The position numbers and the translations under genes are program-made. Positions 1-5,368 of a DNA stretch of 5,368 nt are shown piece by piece. Every line of letters starts with the position of its first letter. Positions within the stretch are counted from its first letter, which is position 1. Source of the DNA: Thermofilum sp. (GTDB lineage: Archaea; Thermoproteota; Thermoprotei; Thermofilales; Thermofilaceae); the NCBI GenBank assembly GCA_020832965.1, contig JAJHRM010000184.1:1-5368 (forward strand), given 5' to 3'. The notes under the pieces are model-generated. The model ran no database searches, was not told where the DNA came from, and saw only the letters and a list, made by a program, of their open reading frames with translations.

Positions 1-1
1 T

Positions 2-1285
2 TGGGCAACATACGAAGCATTGGAAGCTCTCTCGTTTTTAAATGCCTTGAATAGAGTTACAGATTGGAGTAAAACGGTTGAGTTTATTCTATCTCTTCAA
101 GCGGAAGATGGAGGATTTAGAAATAGAATTGGTGATTCTACCAGCTATCTTAGATTCACTTATTATGCCCTTCGATCGCTGTACATTTTAAATTCGATTA
201 ATAAAGTAAATAAAGACAAAGTATTGAAGTACATTATGTCATGCTACAAAAACGGCGCATTTTCCGATAGACCAGAATGGGAGGAGTGGGTTGATGCCAC
301 TTTTTGGGGTGTAAAAGCTCTAGAGATCCTTAATTCGCTTGGAAAGATTGATTCAGACCGAGTTGCCGACGACATTATTTCCTGGCTGAAGGAGCGCGGA
401 GGGAGCATGGGGTACCTGGAGGGCGATTACTTTGCAGTTATGACTTTGCAAACTTTAGGTAAGCTGAATAAACTGAATAAAGCCAAACTTATAAGTAACA
501 TTATGTTGTACAAAAACCCAGTTAGCGAGGCATTTAAGGGATGGAGCACCCTTTACCATACGGAACATGCACTAAAGATCCTTTCGAATATAAACATGTT
601 AGGTAGAATAAATATAGAAAAAGTTAAACAATTTATATTAAACATGCCTTTTTACTACATGTCCACAGGAGATATTCATAGCGCTGTTTATTCGTTAAAA
701 ATGCTTAACGCGTTACAGTATATAGATAATGGTAGAATTTTGAACGAGCTTTTAAAACATCAGTCTCCCGACGGAGGTTTCAAGGGGGGTGAGTCATGGA
801 CTCAACCGGATATTTGGGAAACTTACTTAGCTGTAGATACACTACATATGTTGAACATATTATCAAGCATTGATAAAACTAAAGTTGCAAATTATGTTCT
901 TTCTTTAAAGAACCCTGATGGTAGTTTCAAGTATAGTAAAAATTCAGGATGGTACGATAGGGCTACTCCGCTCGCTGCGATGACGCTAATACTATTGGGT
1001 TATAGCGAGCTTGTGGATGAGAAAACGATAAATTTTATTCTACTCAGCCAAAGGGCTGATGGAGGTTTTGGTGATATATTGAATACCTATCTTTCATTGA
1101 AAGTTCTAGATTATTTCAAGAGACTTGATAAAAATGTGCTAACGAAAGCGGTTAGGTATGTATTATCGCTTCATAATTTAGATGGGGGGTTCGGCTGGTG
1201 GACGGGGGATATGTGGTCGTGGTTGGATTCAACAGATTATGGAGTTAGTGTTTTGAAAGAGTTTGCAGCGTACCGTGTGGACGTG
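2..1285 (+). repeat. Array of prenyltransferase-type alpha-hairpin repeats (protein-level)
   Basis: The translated product shows repeats of about 40-50 residues, each with a first helix like TYxALxxLxxLN, a second helix like VxxYILSLQ, and a Gly-rich turn DGGF or DGSF. I count nine full units and a final half unit. Units 1 and 6-9 are canonical, unit 2 has NGAF in place of DGGF, and units 3-5 have lost the motif, keeping only the helix pattern. Protein prenyltransferase beta subunits close a ring with about six hairpins, so the array is long for one ring even without its missing N-terminus. The repeats are clear in the protein; I did not see long DNA identity between units, so they are old. 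Confidence 0.75.
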
Positions 1286-2170
1286 AAATTGGTTCCTCCT
1301 GTAATTGCTGAGTATTCTGTTAGTGTTGATGTTAAGCCGAGGATAAGCGATGTGATAGTTGATGATGTACTGTATCCTCGAAGGTGGCTTCCACTGACTT
1401 TTGAATGCGAGAAGGGTTCTAGCCACACTTTGCAAGTGGTAGCTGATACTCGCATTATCGACTACGGTAATTGGACAAGAAGGGTTTTTGAGGGTTGGTA
1501 CGAGGATGGTAAGCTTATCTCGAGCGAGCTGTCTTTAACACTGTCTGTCGATAGATCGAGGAGCCTTGAAGCTAGGTGGAGGACCCAGTACCTTGTCACC
1601 GTCTCAACACCGCATAGCACGGTCGAGGGGGAGGGGTGGTACAGTGCGGGCAGTTTCGCTGAGGTGAGGCTGGCGGAGACGGAGGTTGGTGGCCCGCTGG
1701 TTAGGTACGTGTTTGAGGGTTGGGAGGGGTTGAGGCATGAGGATAGGGTCTTGGGTCCGGGGGTTGTCTCGGTGTACGTGGATGGGCCGAGGGTTTTGAA
1801 TGCTGTGTGGAGGGTTGATTACAGCCGCGCTTACGCGCTAGCGTTTATCCTGATTGCTGGTGTAGTTGCTGTGGGTTTTCTCGCGTTTTCGCGGAGAAGG
1901 AGAGGGGTTGCTGCCGCTACAGCAGCTGCAACACAACCACCCTCTGGAGAAGCCGCTCAACCTCCTGTTGAGAAGGCTACTACAGTTGCGGCTGCTCCAT
2001 TTGATGCCTTAAAAGCCGAGATCGAAAAGTACGAAGAATACTTGAGGAGGCTAGAGGATTTGAAGGCTGGAGGTAGGGTGTCGGAGCGAGCTTACCAAGC
2101 TTTAAAGAGCGAGTATGAGGTGAAAATTCAAGAGTTGAAAAAGAAGCTTGGGTTAGCAGGCTCGAGCTGA
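2..2170 (+). CDS. Membrane-anchored surface protein with prenyltransferase/squalene-cyclase-type repeats (5'-partial)
   Basis: Residues are numbered from the first whole codon at 2. The frame is open to the window edge and already reads a helical repeat (WATYEALEAL), so the TTG at 20 is not the start; the true start and any signal peptide lie upstream. Residues 1-428 hold about nine and a half alpha-hairpin repeats with DGGF/DGSF turns (codons at 107, 770, 917, 1058, 1181), the fold of protein prenyltransferase beta subunits and squalene cyclases. I see neither the Asp-x-Cys/His zinc site nor a DXDD cyclase motif, so binding or structure is likelier than catalysis. Residues about 435-606 form beta repeats with FEGW motifs at 1487 and 1712, resembling divergent InlB B-repeats. 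A 20-residue membrane helix (1829-1888) is followed by RRRR, which places the tail in the cytoplasm. The tail is an Ala/Pro linker, then a charged coiled coil with a SHOCT-like LEDLKAGGRVSERAYQALK stretch. One N-glycosylation sequon (NWT) is seen. Substrate or partner is unknown. Confidence 0.85.
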   Translation, partial: WATYEALEALSFLNALNRVTDWSKTVEFILSLQAEDGGFRNRIGDSTSYLRFTYYALRSLYILNSINKVNKDKVLKYIMSCYKNGAFSDRPEWEEWVDATFWGVKALEILNSLGKIDSDRVADDIISWLKERGGSMGYLEGDYFAVMTLQTLGKLNKLNKAKLISNIMLYKNPVSEAFKGWSTLYHTEHALKILSNINMLGRINIEKVKQFILNMPFYYMSTGDIHSAVYSLKMLNALQYIDNGRILNELLKHQSPDGGFKGGESWTQPDIWETYLAVDTLHMLNILSSIDKTKVANYVLSLKNPDGSFKYSKNSGWYDRATPLAAMTLILLGYSELVDEKTINFILLSQRADGGFGDILNTYLSLKVLDYFKRLDKNVLTKAVRYVLSLHNLDGGFGWWTGDMWSWLDSTDYGVSVLKEFAAYRVDVKLVPPVIAEYSVSVDVKPRISDVIVDDVLYPRRWLPLTFECEKGSSHTLQVVADTRIIDYGNWTRRVFEGWYEDGKLISSELSLTLSVDRSRSLEARWRTQYLVTVSTPHSTVEGEGWYSAGSFAEVRLAETEVGGPLVRYVFEGWEGLRHEDRVLGPGVVSVYVDGPRVLNAVWRVDYSRAYALAFILIAGVVAVGFLAFSRRRRGVAAATAAATQPPSGEAAQPPVEKATTVAAAPFDALKAEIEKYEEYLRRLEDLKAGGRVSERAYQALKSEYEVKIQELKKKLGLAGSS
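1829..1903 (+). other. C-terminal transmembrane helix and Arg stop-transfer cluster
   Basis: Twenty uncharged residues from AYALAF to FLAF (1829-1888), rich in Ala, Val, Ile, Leu and Gly, are followed after one Ser by four consecutive arginines (1892-1903). By the positive-inside rule the repeats lie outside the cell and the 88-residue tail inside. This is the only membrane segment visible in the available part of the protein. Confidence 0.85.
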
Positions 2171-2208
2171 AACCTCAGGTGCGAGAAAAATCGGTTAACA
2201 GTGCGTGA

Positions 2209-2234
2209 TCTTTTTATCCTGCTTAGCTTTTGTT
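2209..2234 (+). terminator. T-rich tract after the surface-protein gene
   Basis: About 40 bases after the TGA stop comes a pyrimidine-rich stretch with a run of five T (2211-2215) and a run of four T (2228-2231). Archaeal RNA polymerase ends transcription at such U-rich tracts without needing a hairpin. The position, between the stop and the end of the facing gene, fits. This is inferred from composition only. Confidence 0.45.
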
Positions 2235-2250
2235 CCTGAACGTTTGAAGT

Positions 2251-2264
2251 TCGCGTGCGCGCGA
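2251..2264. repeat. Small GC-rich inverted repeat between convergent genes
   Basis: TCGCG and CGCGA, five-base arms around the four-base loop TGCG, form a perfect short stem in an otherwise AT-rich spacer. It lies between the two T-rich tracts that would end the facing transcripts. It could help stabilise either 3' end or pause polymerase, but five base pairs is short and chance cannot be excluded. Confidence 0.35.
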
Positions 2265-2284
2265 GTATGACTGTTATTTATTAG

Positions 2285-2297
2285 AGAAAATAAAAGT
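2285..2297 (-). terminator. T-rich tract after the peptidase gene
   Basis: Read on the minus strand, the stop TAA (2302-2300) is followed within three bases by a stretch with two four-T runs (TACTTTTATTTTC). This is the usual form of an archaeal U-tract terminator, here almost touching the stop codon. Composition is the only evidence. Confidence 0.5.
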
Positions 2298-2299
2298 AT

Positions 2300-5200
2300 T
2301 TATGTTTTTTCTCCGTAGTTCGATATTAGAATGGCTAAATCTTTATAATTTATTTCACCATCATTATTTAGGTCTGCATCCTCATAGTACTCAATATTAC
2401 CCTTTTTAGTTCCGTACTTCGATATTAGAATAGCTAAATCTTTGTAGTCGACAATGCCGTCTCTGTTAATATCTCCCAGGCGTGCGCCCTTAATAGTGAA
2501 TGAACAGTACACCGGTCCGAACTGCTCGTCTCCTATAAGGACAACAGCAGATGCCTTGTAGTTTCCGTAGTTTCTCCCGGTTGTGTCCCAAGACACCTTT
2601 ATGTCGTAGGTGGTGTTTGCCGGAATTTGGATTGGGGCTGAGTAAACTTCCCCCACTTTGATGTAATCCCTGTCGTAAATATACACGACGCCTGTAGCTT
2701 TAATGCTATTTTGGTACCCGTTCCTGAAAGAAATCGTGAAATTCTCCAAACCACCGCTCTTGACCTCTTTATCACATGAGAAATCAACTATTTCTCCGGT
2801 CTTCACGGTAATGTACTTAGAGGAAAGCGCTAGAACTCTATCGCCCAGGACGCTCATCTCAGCAAGGTACACTCCATGAGGGACATGTGGTGTTAACGTG
2901 ACATAAATCGTCCTGGATTCCCCAGAAGCAATATTGAATAACTTCTCGCTTGAAGCTACGATTCTTCCCTGAGGATCTTTCAAGCTTAAATTAGCCCTCA
3001 AATTAATTAAATTATTTGATCCAATGTTTTCTACCGTTACAGAGACGTTTATAGCTTCTCCGCTGGTATACTCTATTTTATCTGGCAAGAAGTCGGTTAT
3101 CGTTACAGGTATTGGACTTTGATAGGTAACTTCCAGTTCTGTGTAATTATAAAGAATTGTTTTCTTTGTTTGCGGATCATGCTGTGCTAAAGCCAAGACG
3201 ATAGCTGCTTCTCTGTAGTCATCAAAATCTGATATGTATAAACCATATGATGGGACTGGAACCATTCCTGTTATGTTTGTACAGCTAGCCACTGCAGTTC
3301 CGTTGCTACCTTTTCTAATTGCTAGAAAGCAAGGTATATTGTAATAGCCTATAGTTGTGGAGATATTCTGAACAATGGAAAGGCTTACATTTGACCCTTT
3401 CGGCAATGCTACTGGAATAACTATCATCGGAAGTATCGGCATGCCATCTGCCCGAGTTTCATCAGATCCATTTATTTTTATGATATCAAAGCTATCGAGT
3501 TTTGATATAGAGTAATTCATAACATTAACTTCTACAATTATTTTGTACGTATTAGGTGCAACATACTGAGGTCTCGATACGTTGATCTTGAAATCATTCC
3601 GCACACTACCCTGCCCAGCCTGCAATGATTCTGGAGGATCAATAGTCATCCAGGGCACTCCGTATAAAATAGGTTCTGTCACTGCTACTTCATTTTTCAC
3701 ATCCGGCCAAAACAAAAATCCTGGAATCCACCATGGTTTATATTTTATTACTGCGTATTTTAATGCGTCGCCAACAGTGTATGTTGGTTTTGTTAGGTAG
3801 GAGTAGTAAATACCATCTAATTTATCCGAGTATCCAGACCATCCGAAAGAGGTTAAAGCTTTATATCCACTAGCACCAGCGTTTATAATCGCCCATGCTA
3901 AGTTATCCTTAGCTTCCGGGTTCCAATTGGTACCATCCACATCGGTGATTACCCCCGTGTGGCATGAATCAGTTATGAAAAATGGCCTATGCTTTGCTAT
4001 GCTATCTCTAAGGTCCTTATCAGAGATGAAATTCATGCTATATATCTTAGAGTCTCTAAGGTTAAAATAAGGGGTATCTTCACAGGCAAATACGTCATAG
4101 TCTCCATGAACAGAATGCTCAAAAATAATAAACCCTTTCTTCATTGCATTTATAAGATCATCAGCCCCCCAACCGCCAGCGTTGAAAGTTTTTGGAATTT
4201 CACCAGCAGGTTCTCCATCGTTGAGAATATTAAGTTTTTTCCGAACTTTCAACAGATTTATACCTGATATTAATTTTGGTTCAGGCCAAGCTGTACCAAC
4301 CACAGCATTGTTAGAGCCTACTGGACCCTTTATTCCGTTCTCAATTAGTTTTCTCATATCACCTGCGGAAGCCCCTGTAATTCTACCTGTAGCGAGGTTT
4401 ATAGAGCCTCTTGTCCAATCCTTGTCGTCCAAATCCGCATATTTCATGTCAGTGAGGAAATAATCATGCGTATAGGCATTTAACACTGGATCATTTATTT
4501 GATCTGGTGACCAGCCTACAGTTTCAGGTTTTTCGCTATAACCTTTAATCTTTATTCTGTAAAATGGAATTATTTCATCTCCACCAACGATCATCAAGTA
4601 TTTTGGATTTGTCTTCTTCGCCCATTTTTCTATATAATCATCGATTATGTTTGCGACCTTATTTGCTGTGGTTTCGTCCGTATAATCAACTTTCTGATCC
4701 CAATTCTTGGCATCCTCGCTGTAGTGGTCAACATAGTAAACTATGCCCGAAACTCCGCTATAAGTCCTCCAGTCCGAGAGGAAGTAAAGCTCTCTTAACA
4801 GCTTTAATACCTCATCCGTGCCGCCTTTTATCACGCTGTCCCCATACTTCTCAAAGAGAAGTTTCCTGTTCGTGACTATAATGCTAGCGACGTTATTCAC
4901 CATGTTAAACATGACCTGGTCACCGTCGCAGAAGATTCCACCTACCTTAACATCTCCATTAACTTTTACACAGATATTGGTTCCAAAATTATCCGGTATC
5001 TTGAATCTCCACACAACCTGCTTTGCTTCACCGCTTTTAACTAGCGTCGTTACCACGTATTTCCCACCACCCAGATTTCTGCTATTCACTGGTACCTCGT
5101 TTACGTCTGTGAAACTATTTCTCACAAAACTGGTCTTGAACTCGAAGTCTGCTGGCACCTGGATTGTCACATCCACATTGAGTTCCTCCCTCTCCTCGTT

Positions 5201-5368
5201 CTTGATCTGCGCTACCAAATCAACTAAGTCACCCGGAGCCTTGTTTACAAGGACCATTTTGTCCGCGTCCTCTACGTACAGCTCCAAGTTTACTGCCTTC
5301 CTCATAAGCCCAAATATCTCGTTCTCTACGTAATCCACATCGTAGGGGTCGGCCGTCTCGTATTCAAG
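2300..5368 (-). CDS. Secreted C25 (gingipain-type) cysteine peptidase with C-terminal dockerin (5'-partial)
   Basis: Residues are numbered from the codon at 5368. The frame is open to the edge (LEYETADPYD precedes the GTG at 5338, which has no ribosome site), so the start and signal peptide are outside. Residues about 20-190 form a beta domain. The C25 catalytic domain spans about 190-580: YLMIVGGDEIIPFYR (from 4600), a TD...GRITG block (from 4453), catalytic His421 in FEHSVHG (4106-4108) and catalytic Cys469 in FFITDSCHTG (3962-3964). This is the clan CD pattern of a hydrophobic block then HG, and a hydrophobic block then D-S-C. The domain closes with ILYGVPWMTID. Residues about 590-760 resemble the C25 propeptide (DGMPILP, 3428-3448), two CARDB-like beta-sandwiches follow, and a dockerin ends the protein. 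There is no C-terminal membrane helix, so attachment would be through the dockerin. Cleavage specificity cannot be read from the sequence. Twelve N-glycosylation sequons lie between 2609 and 3583 and none before. Peptidase family is confident; the propeptide likeness is moderate. Confidence 0.9.
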   Translation of the reverse strand, partial: LEYETADPYDVDYVENEIFGLMRKAVNLELYVEDADKMVLVNKAPGDLVDLVAQIKNEEREELNVDVTIQVPADFEFKTSFVRNSFTDVNEVPVNSRNLGGGKYVVTTLVKSGEAKQVVWRFKIPDNFGTNICVKVNGDVKVGGIFCDGDQVMFNMVNNVASIIVTNRKLLFEKYGDSVIKGGTDEVLKLLRELYFLSDWRTYSGVSGIVYYVDHYSEDAKNWDQKVDYTDETTANKVANIIDDYIEKWAKKTNPKYLMIVGGDEIIPFYRIKIKGYSEKPETVGWSPDQINDPVLNAYTHDYFLTDMKYADLDDKDWTRGSINLATGRITGASAGDMRKLIENGIKGPVGSNNAVVGTAWPEPKLISGINLLKVRKKLNILNDGEPAGEIPKTFNAGGWGADDLINAMKKGFIIFEHSVHGDYDVFACEDTPYFNLRDSKIYSMNFISDKDLRDSIAKHRPFFITDSCHTGVITDVDGTNWNPEAKDNLAWAIINAGASGYKALTSFGWSGYSDKLDGIYYSYLTKPTYTVGDALKYAVIKYKPWWIPGFLFWPDVKNEVAVTEPILYGVPWMTIDPPESLQAGQGSVRNDFKINVSRPQYVAPNTYKIIVEVNVMNYSISKLDSFDIIKINGSDETRADGMPILPMIVIPVALPKGSNVSLSIVQNISTTIGYYNIPCFLAIRKGSNGTAVASCTNITGMVPVPSYGLYISDFDDYREAAIVLALAQHDPQTKKTILYNYTELEVTYQSPIPVTITDFLPDKIEYTSGEAINVSVTVENIGSNNLINLRANLSLKDPQGRIVASSEKLFNIASGESRTIYVTLTPHVPHGVYLAEMSVLGDRVLALSSKYITVKTGEIVDFSCDKEVKSGGLENFTISFRNGYQNSIKATGVVYIYDRDYIKVGEVYSAPIQIPANTTYDIKVSWDTTGRNYGNYKASAVVLIGDEQFGPVYCSFTIKGARLGDINRDGIVDYKDLAILISKYGTKKGNIEYYEDADLNNDGEINYKDLAILISNYGEKT
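2312..2347 (-). repeat. Dockerin direct DNA repeat, copy for hand 2
   Basis: This 36-base stretch matches 2411-2446 at 33 of 36 positions when compared by eye. It encodes the YKDLAILIS-x-YG helix of the second dockerin hand. The two copies are exactly 99 bases apart, so the reading frame is kept. Confidence 0.9.
2411..2446 (-). repeat. Dockerin direct DNA repeat, copy for hand 1
   Basis: Partner of the repeat at 2312-2347, with three mismatches in 36 bases. It encodes the corresponding helix of the first hand. Outside this core the hands differ in sequence, so the identity is concentrated in the helix rather than the calcium loops. Confidence 0.9.
2484..3110 (-). other. Two CARDB-like beta-sandwich domains
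   Basis: The first (about 2800-3110) shows the CARDB pattern YTSGEAINVSVTVENIGSNN, then a GESRTIYVTL strand and a closing YLAEMSVLGD strand. The second (about 2484-2799) repeats the plan with VKSGGLENFTISFRNGY, PANTTYDIKVSW and NYKASAVVLIGD. Such domains act as spacers or adhesion modules in archaeal and bacterial secreted proteins. The second has one cysteine near each end (Cys865, Cys955), a possible clasp. Confidence 0.7.
3110..3600 (-). other. C25-propeptide-like module placed after the catalytic domain
   Basis: The stretch contains YKIIVEVNVMNYS, then DGMPILP with VALPKGSNVSLSIV, and later LAQHDPQTKKTILYNYTELEV. This order (beta strands, G-x-P-x-LP, an LPxG-x-V strand, then a Q-DP-T---LY--xEV ending) is what I recall of the propeptide of C25 peptidases, which normally precedes the catalytic domain. 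Here it follows it. The match is by eye, so a plain beta-sandwich with a chance G-x-P-x-LP is the alternative. Confidence 0.5.
3640..4770 (-). other. C25 peptidase catalytic domain
   Basis: This caspase/gingipain-fold domain starts near SGIVYYVDHY and ends at YGVPWMTID. The expected landmarks occur in order: IVGGDEIIPFY at the end of a core strand, the TD-x-x-YADLDD and GRI blocks, His421 followed by Gly, and Cys469 preceded by a hydrophobic strand and D-S. The His-Cys distance is 48 residues, somewhat longer than in gingipain R as I recall it. Both dyad residues are present, so an active enzyme is expected. A second His (His418) three residues before the catalytic one and a non-catalytic Cys429 just after it are extra features. 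Confidence 0.85.

Larger units (their letters stand above)
2171..2299. other. Convergent intergenic spacer
   Basis: These 129 bases separate the two stops. I see the two T-rich tracts and one short GC hairpin described separately, and no credible small gene, tRNA or promoter. Both flanking genes point inward, so no promoter for them is expected here. Confidence 0.8.
2303..2482 (-). other. C-terminal dockerin domain, two calcium-binding hands
   Basis: Two F-hand motifs 33 residues apart read DINRDGIVDYKDL (Asp966 onward, 2473) and DLNNDGEINYKDL (Asp999 onward, 2374). Each has the Asp/Asn/Asp-Gly/Asp-or-Asn/Asp calcium ligands of a dockerin, and each is followed by AILIS-x-YG helix residues. 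Loop positions 10-11, which set cohesin specificity in the known cellulosomal dockerins, are Tyr-Lys in both hands. The protein ends six or so residues after the second helix. No cohesin is encoded in this window. The domain call is firm; the binding partner is unknown. Confidence 0.9.

Noticed and set aside
20..22. TTG as the start of the surface-protein gene
   Set aside because: The same frame continues upstream to the window edge with WATYEA, which is the beginning of a helical repeat unit, so the gene starts outside the window.
461..484. Short tandem DNA repeat encoding LNKLNKA
   Set aside because: Only two imperfect copies of about nine bases, in an amphipathic helix where such a pattern is common.
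2..1285. Functional protein prenyltransferase beta subunit or squalene-hopene cyclase
   Set aside because: No zinc ligands in the D-x-C and His arrangement, no DXDD motif, and the protein is membrane-anchored with its repeats outside the cell.
1621..1763. Cluster of G runs that might form a G-quadruplex
   Set aside because: Several GGG or longer runs occur (for example 1722-1729, 1746-1748, 1753-1755, 1759-1763), but four runs need a 16-base loop. They are explained by Gly, Glu, Trp and Arg codons in a GC-rich coding stretch.
4564..4875. Open frame of 103 codons on the plus strand, also antisense to the peptidase gene
   Set aside because: It is Ser/Pro/Leu/Arg-rich, without motif or ribosome site, and opposite the conserved catalytic domain coding region.
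4818..5333. Open frame of 171 codons on the plus strand, antisense to the peptidase gene
   Set aside because: The translation is Ser/Thr/Leu/Phe-rich with no recognisable domain, and it lies fully opposite a gene with clear protein motifs. It is best explained as a shadow frame.
5336..5338. GTG as the start of the peptidase gene
   Set aside because: The frame stays open to 5368, no Shine-Dalgarno-like sequence precedes the GTG, and a start here would leave a secreted protein without a signal peptide.

Overview
The window looks like archaeal chromosome, most likely from a thermophilic member of the Thermoproteota or a related lineage. The clues are arginine coded mainly by AGA/AGG, frequent ATA isoleucine codons, T-rich tracts rather than classic hairpin terminators after the stops, and surface-protein architectures typical of such archaea. 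The lineage is an inference; there is no marker gene to fix it.

Layout: two large genes face each other (convergent) and both run off the window at their 5' ends. From 2 to 2170 (+) is the 3' part (722 codons) of a membrane-anchored surface protein. It has about nine and a half prenyltransferase/squalene-cyclase-type helical repeats, then two divergent InlB-B-like beta repeats, one transmembrane helix, an Arg cluster, an Ala/Pro linker and a cytoplasmic coiled-coil tail. From 5368 down to 2300 (-) is the 3' part (1022 codons) of a secreted clan CD cysteine peptidase of the gingipain/C25 type. Its order is: N-terminal beta domain, C25 catalytic domain with a His/Cys dyad, a module that resembles the C25 propeptide but lies after the catalytic domain, two CARDB-like beta-sandwiches, and a C-terminal dockerin with two Ca2+-binding hands. 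The 129 bp between the stops holds T-rich tracts suited to ending each transcript and a small GC hairpin. No promoter, RNA gene, CRISPR array or insertion sequence is visible. Both gene starts lie outside the window.

Biology: both products probably act outside the cell. The first is held by its own membrane helix. The second shows no C-terminal anchor and so would be held through its dockerin by a cohesin protein encoded elsewhere. The most interesting points are the dockerin on an archaeal C25 protease, its unusual domain order, the very similar DNA of the two dockerin hands, the complete confinement of N-glycosylation sequons to the non-catalytic half, and the toroid-type repeat domain lacking prenyltransferase or cyclase active-site residues. 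That the two proteins work together is only a guess from adjacency.
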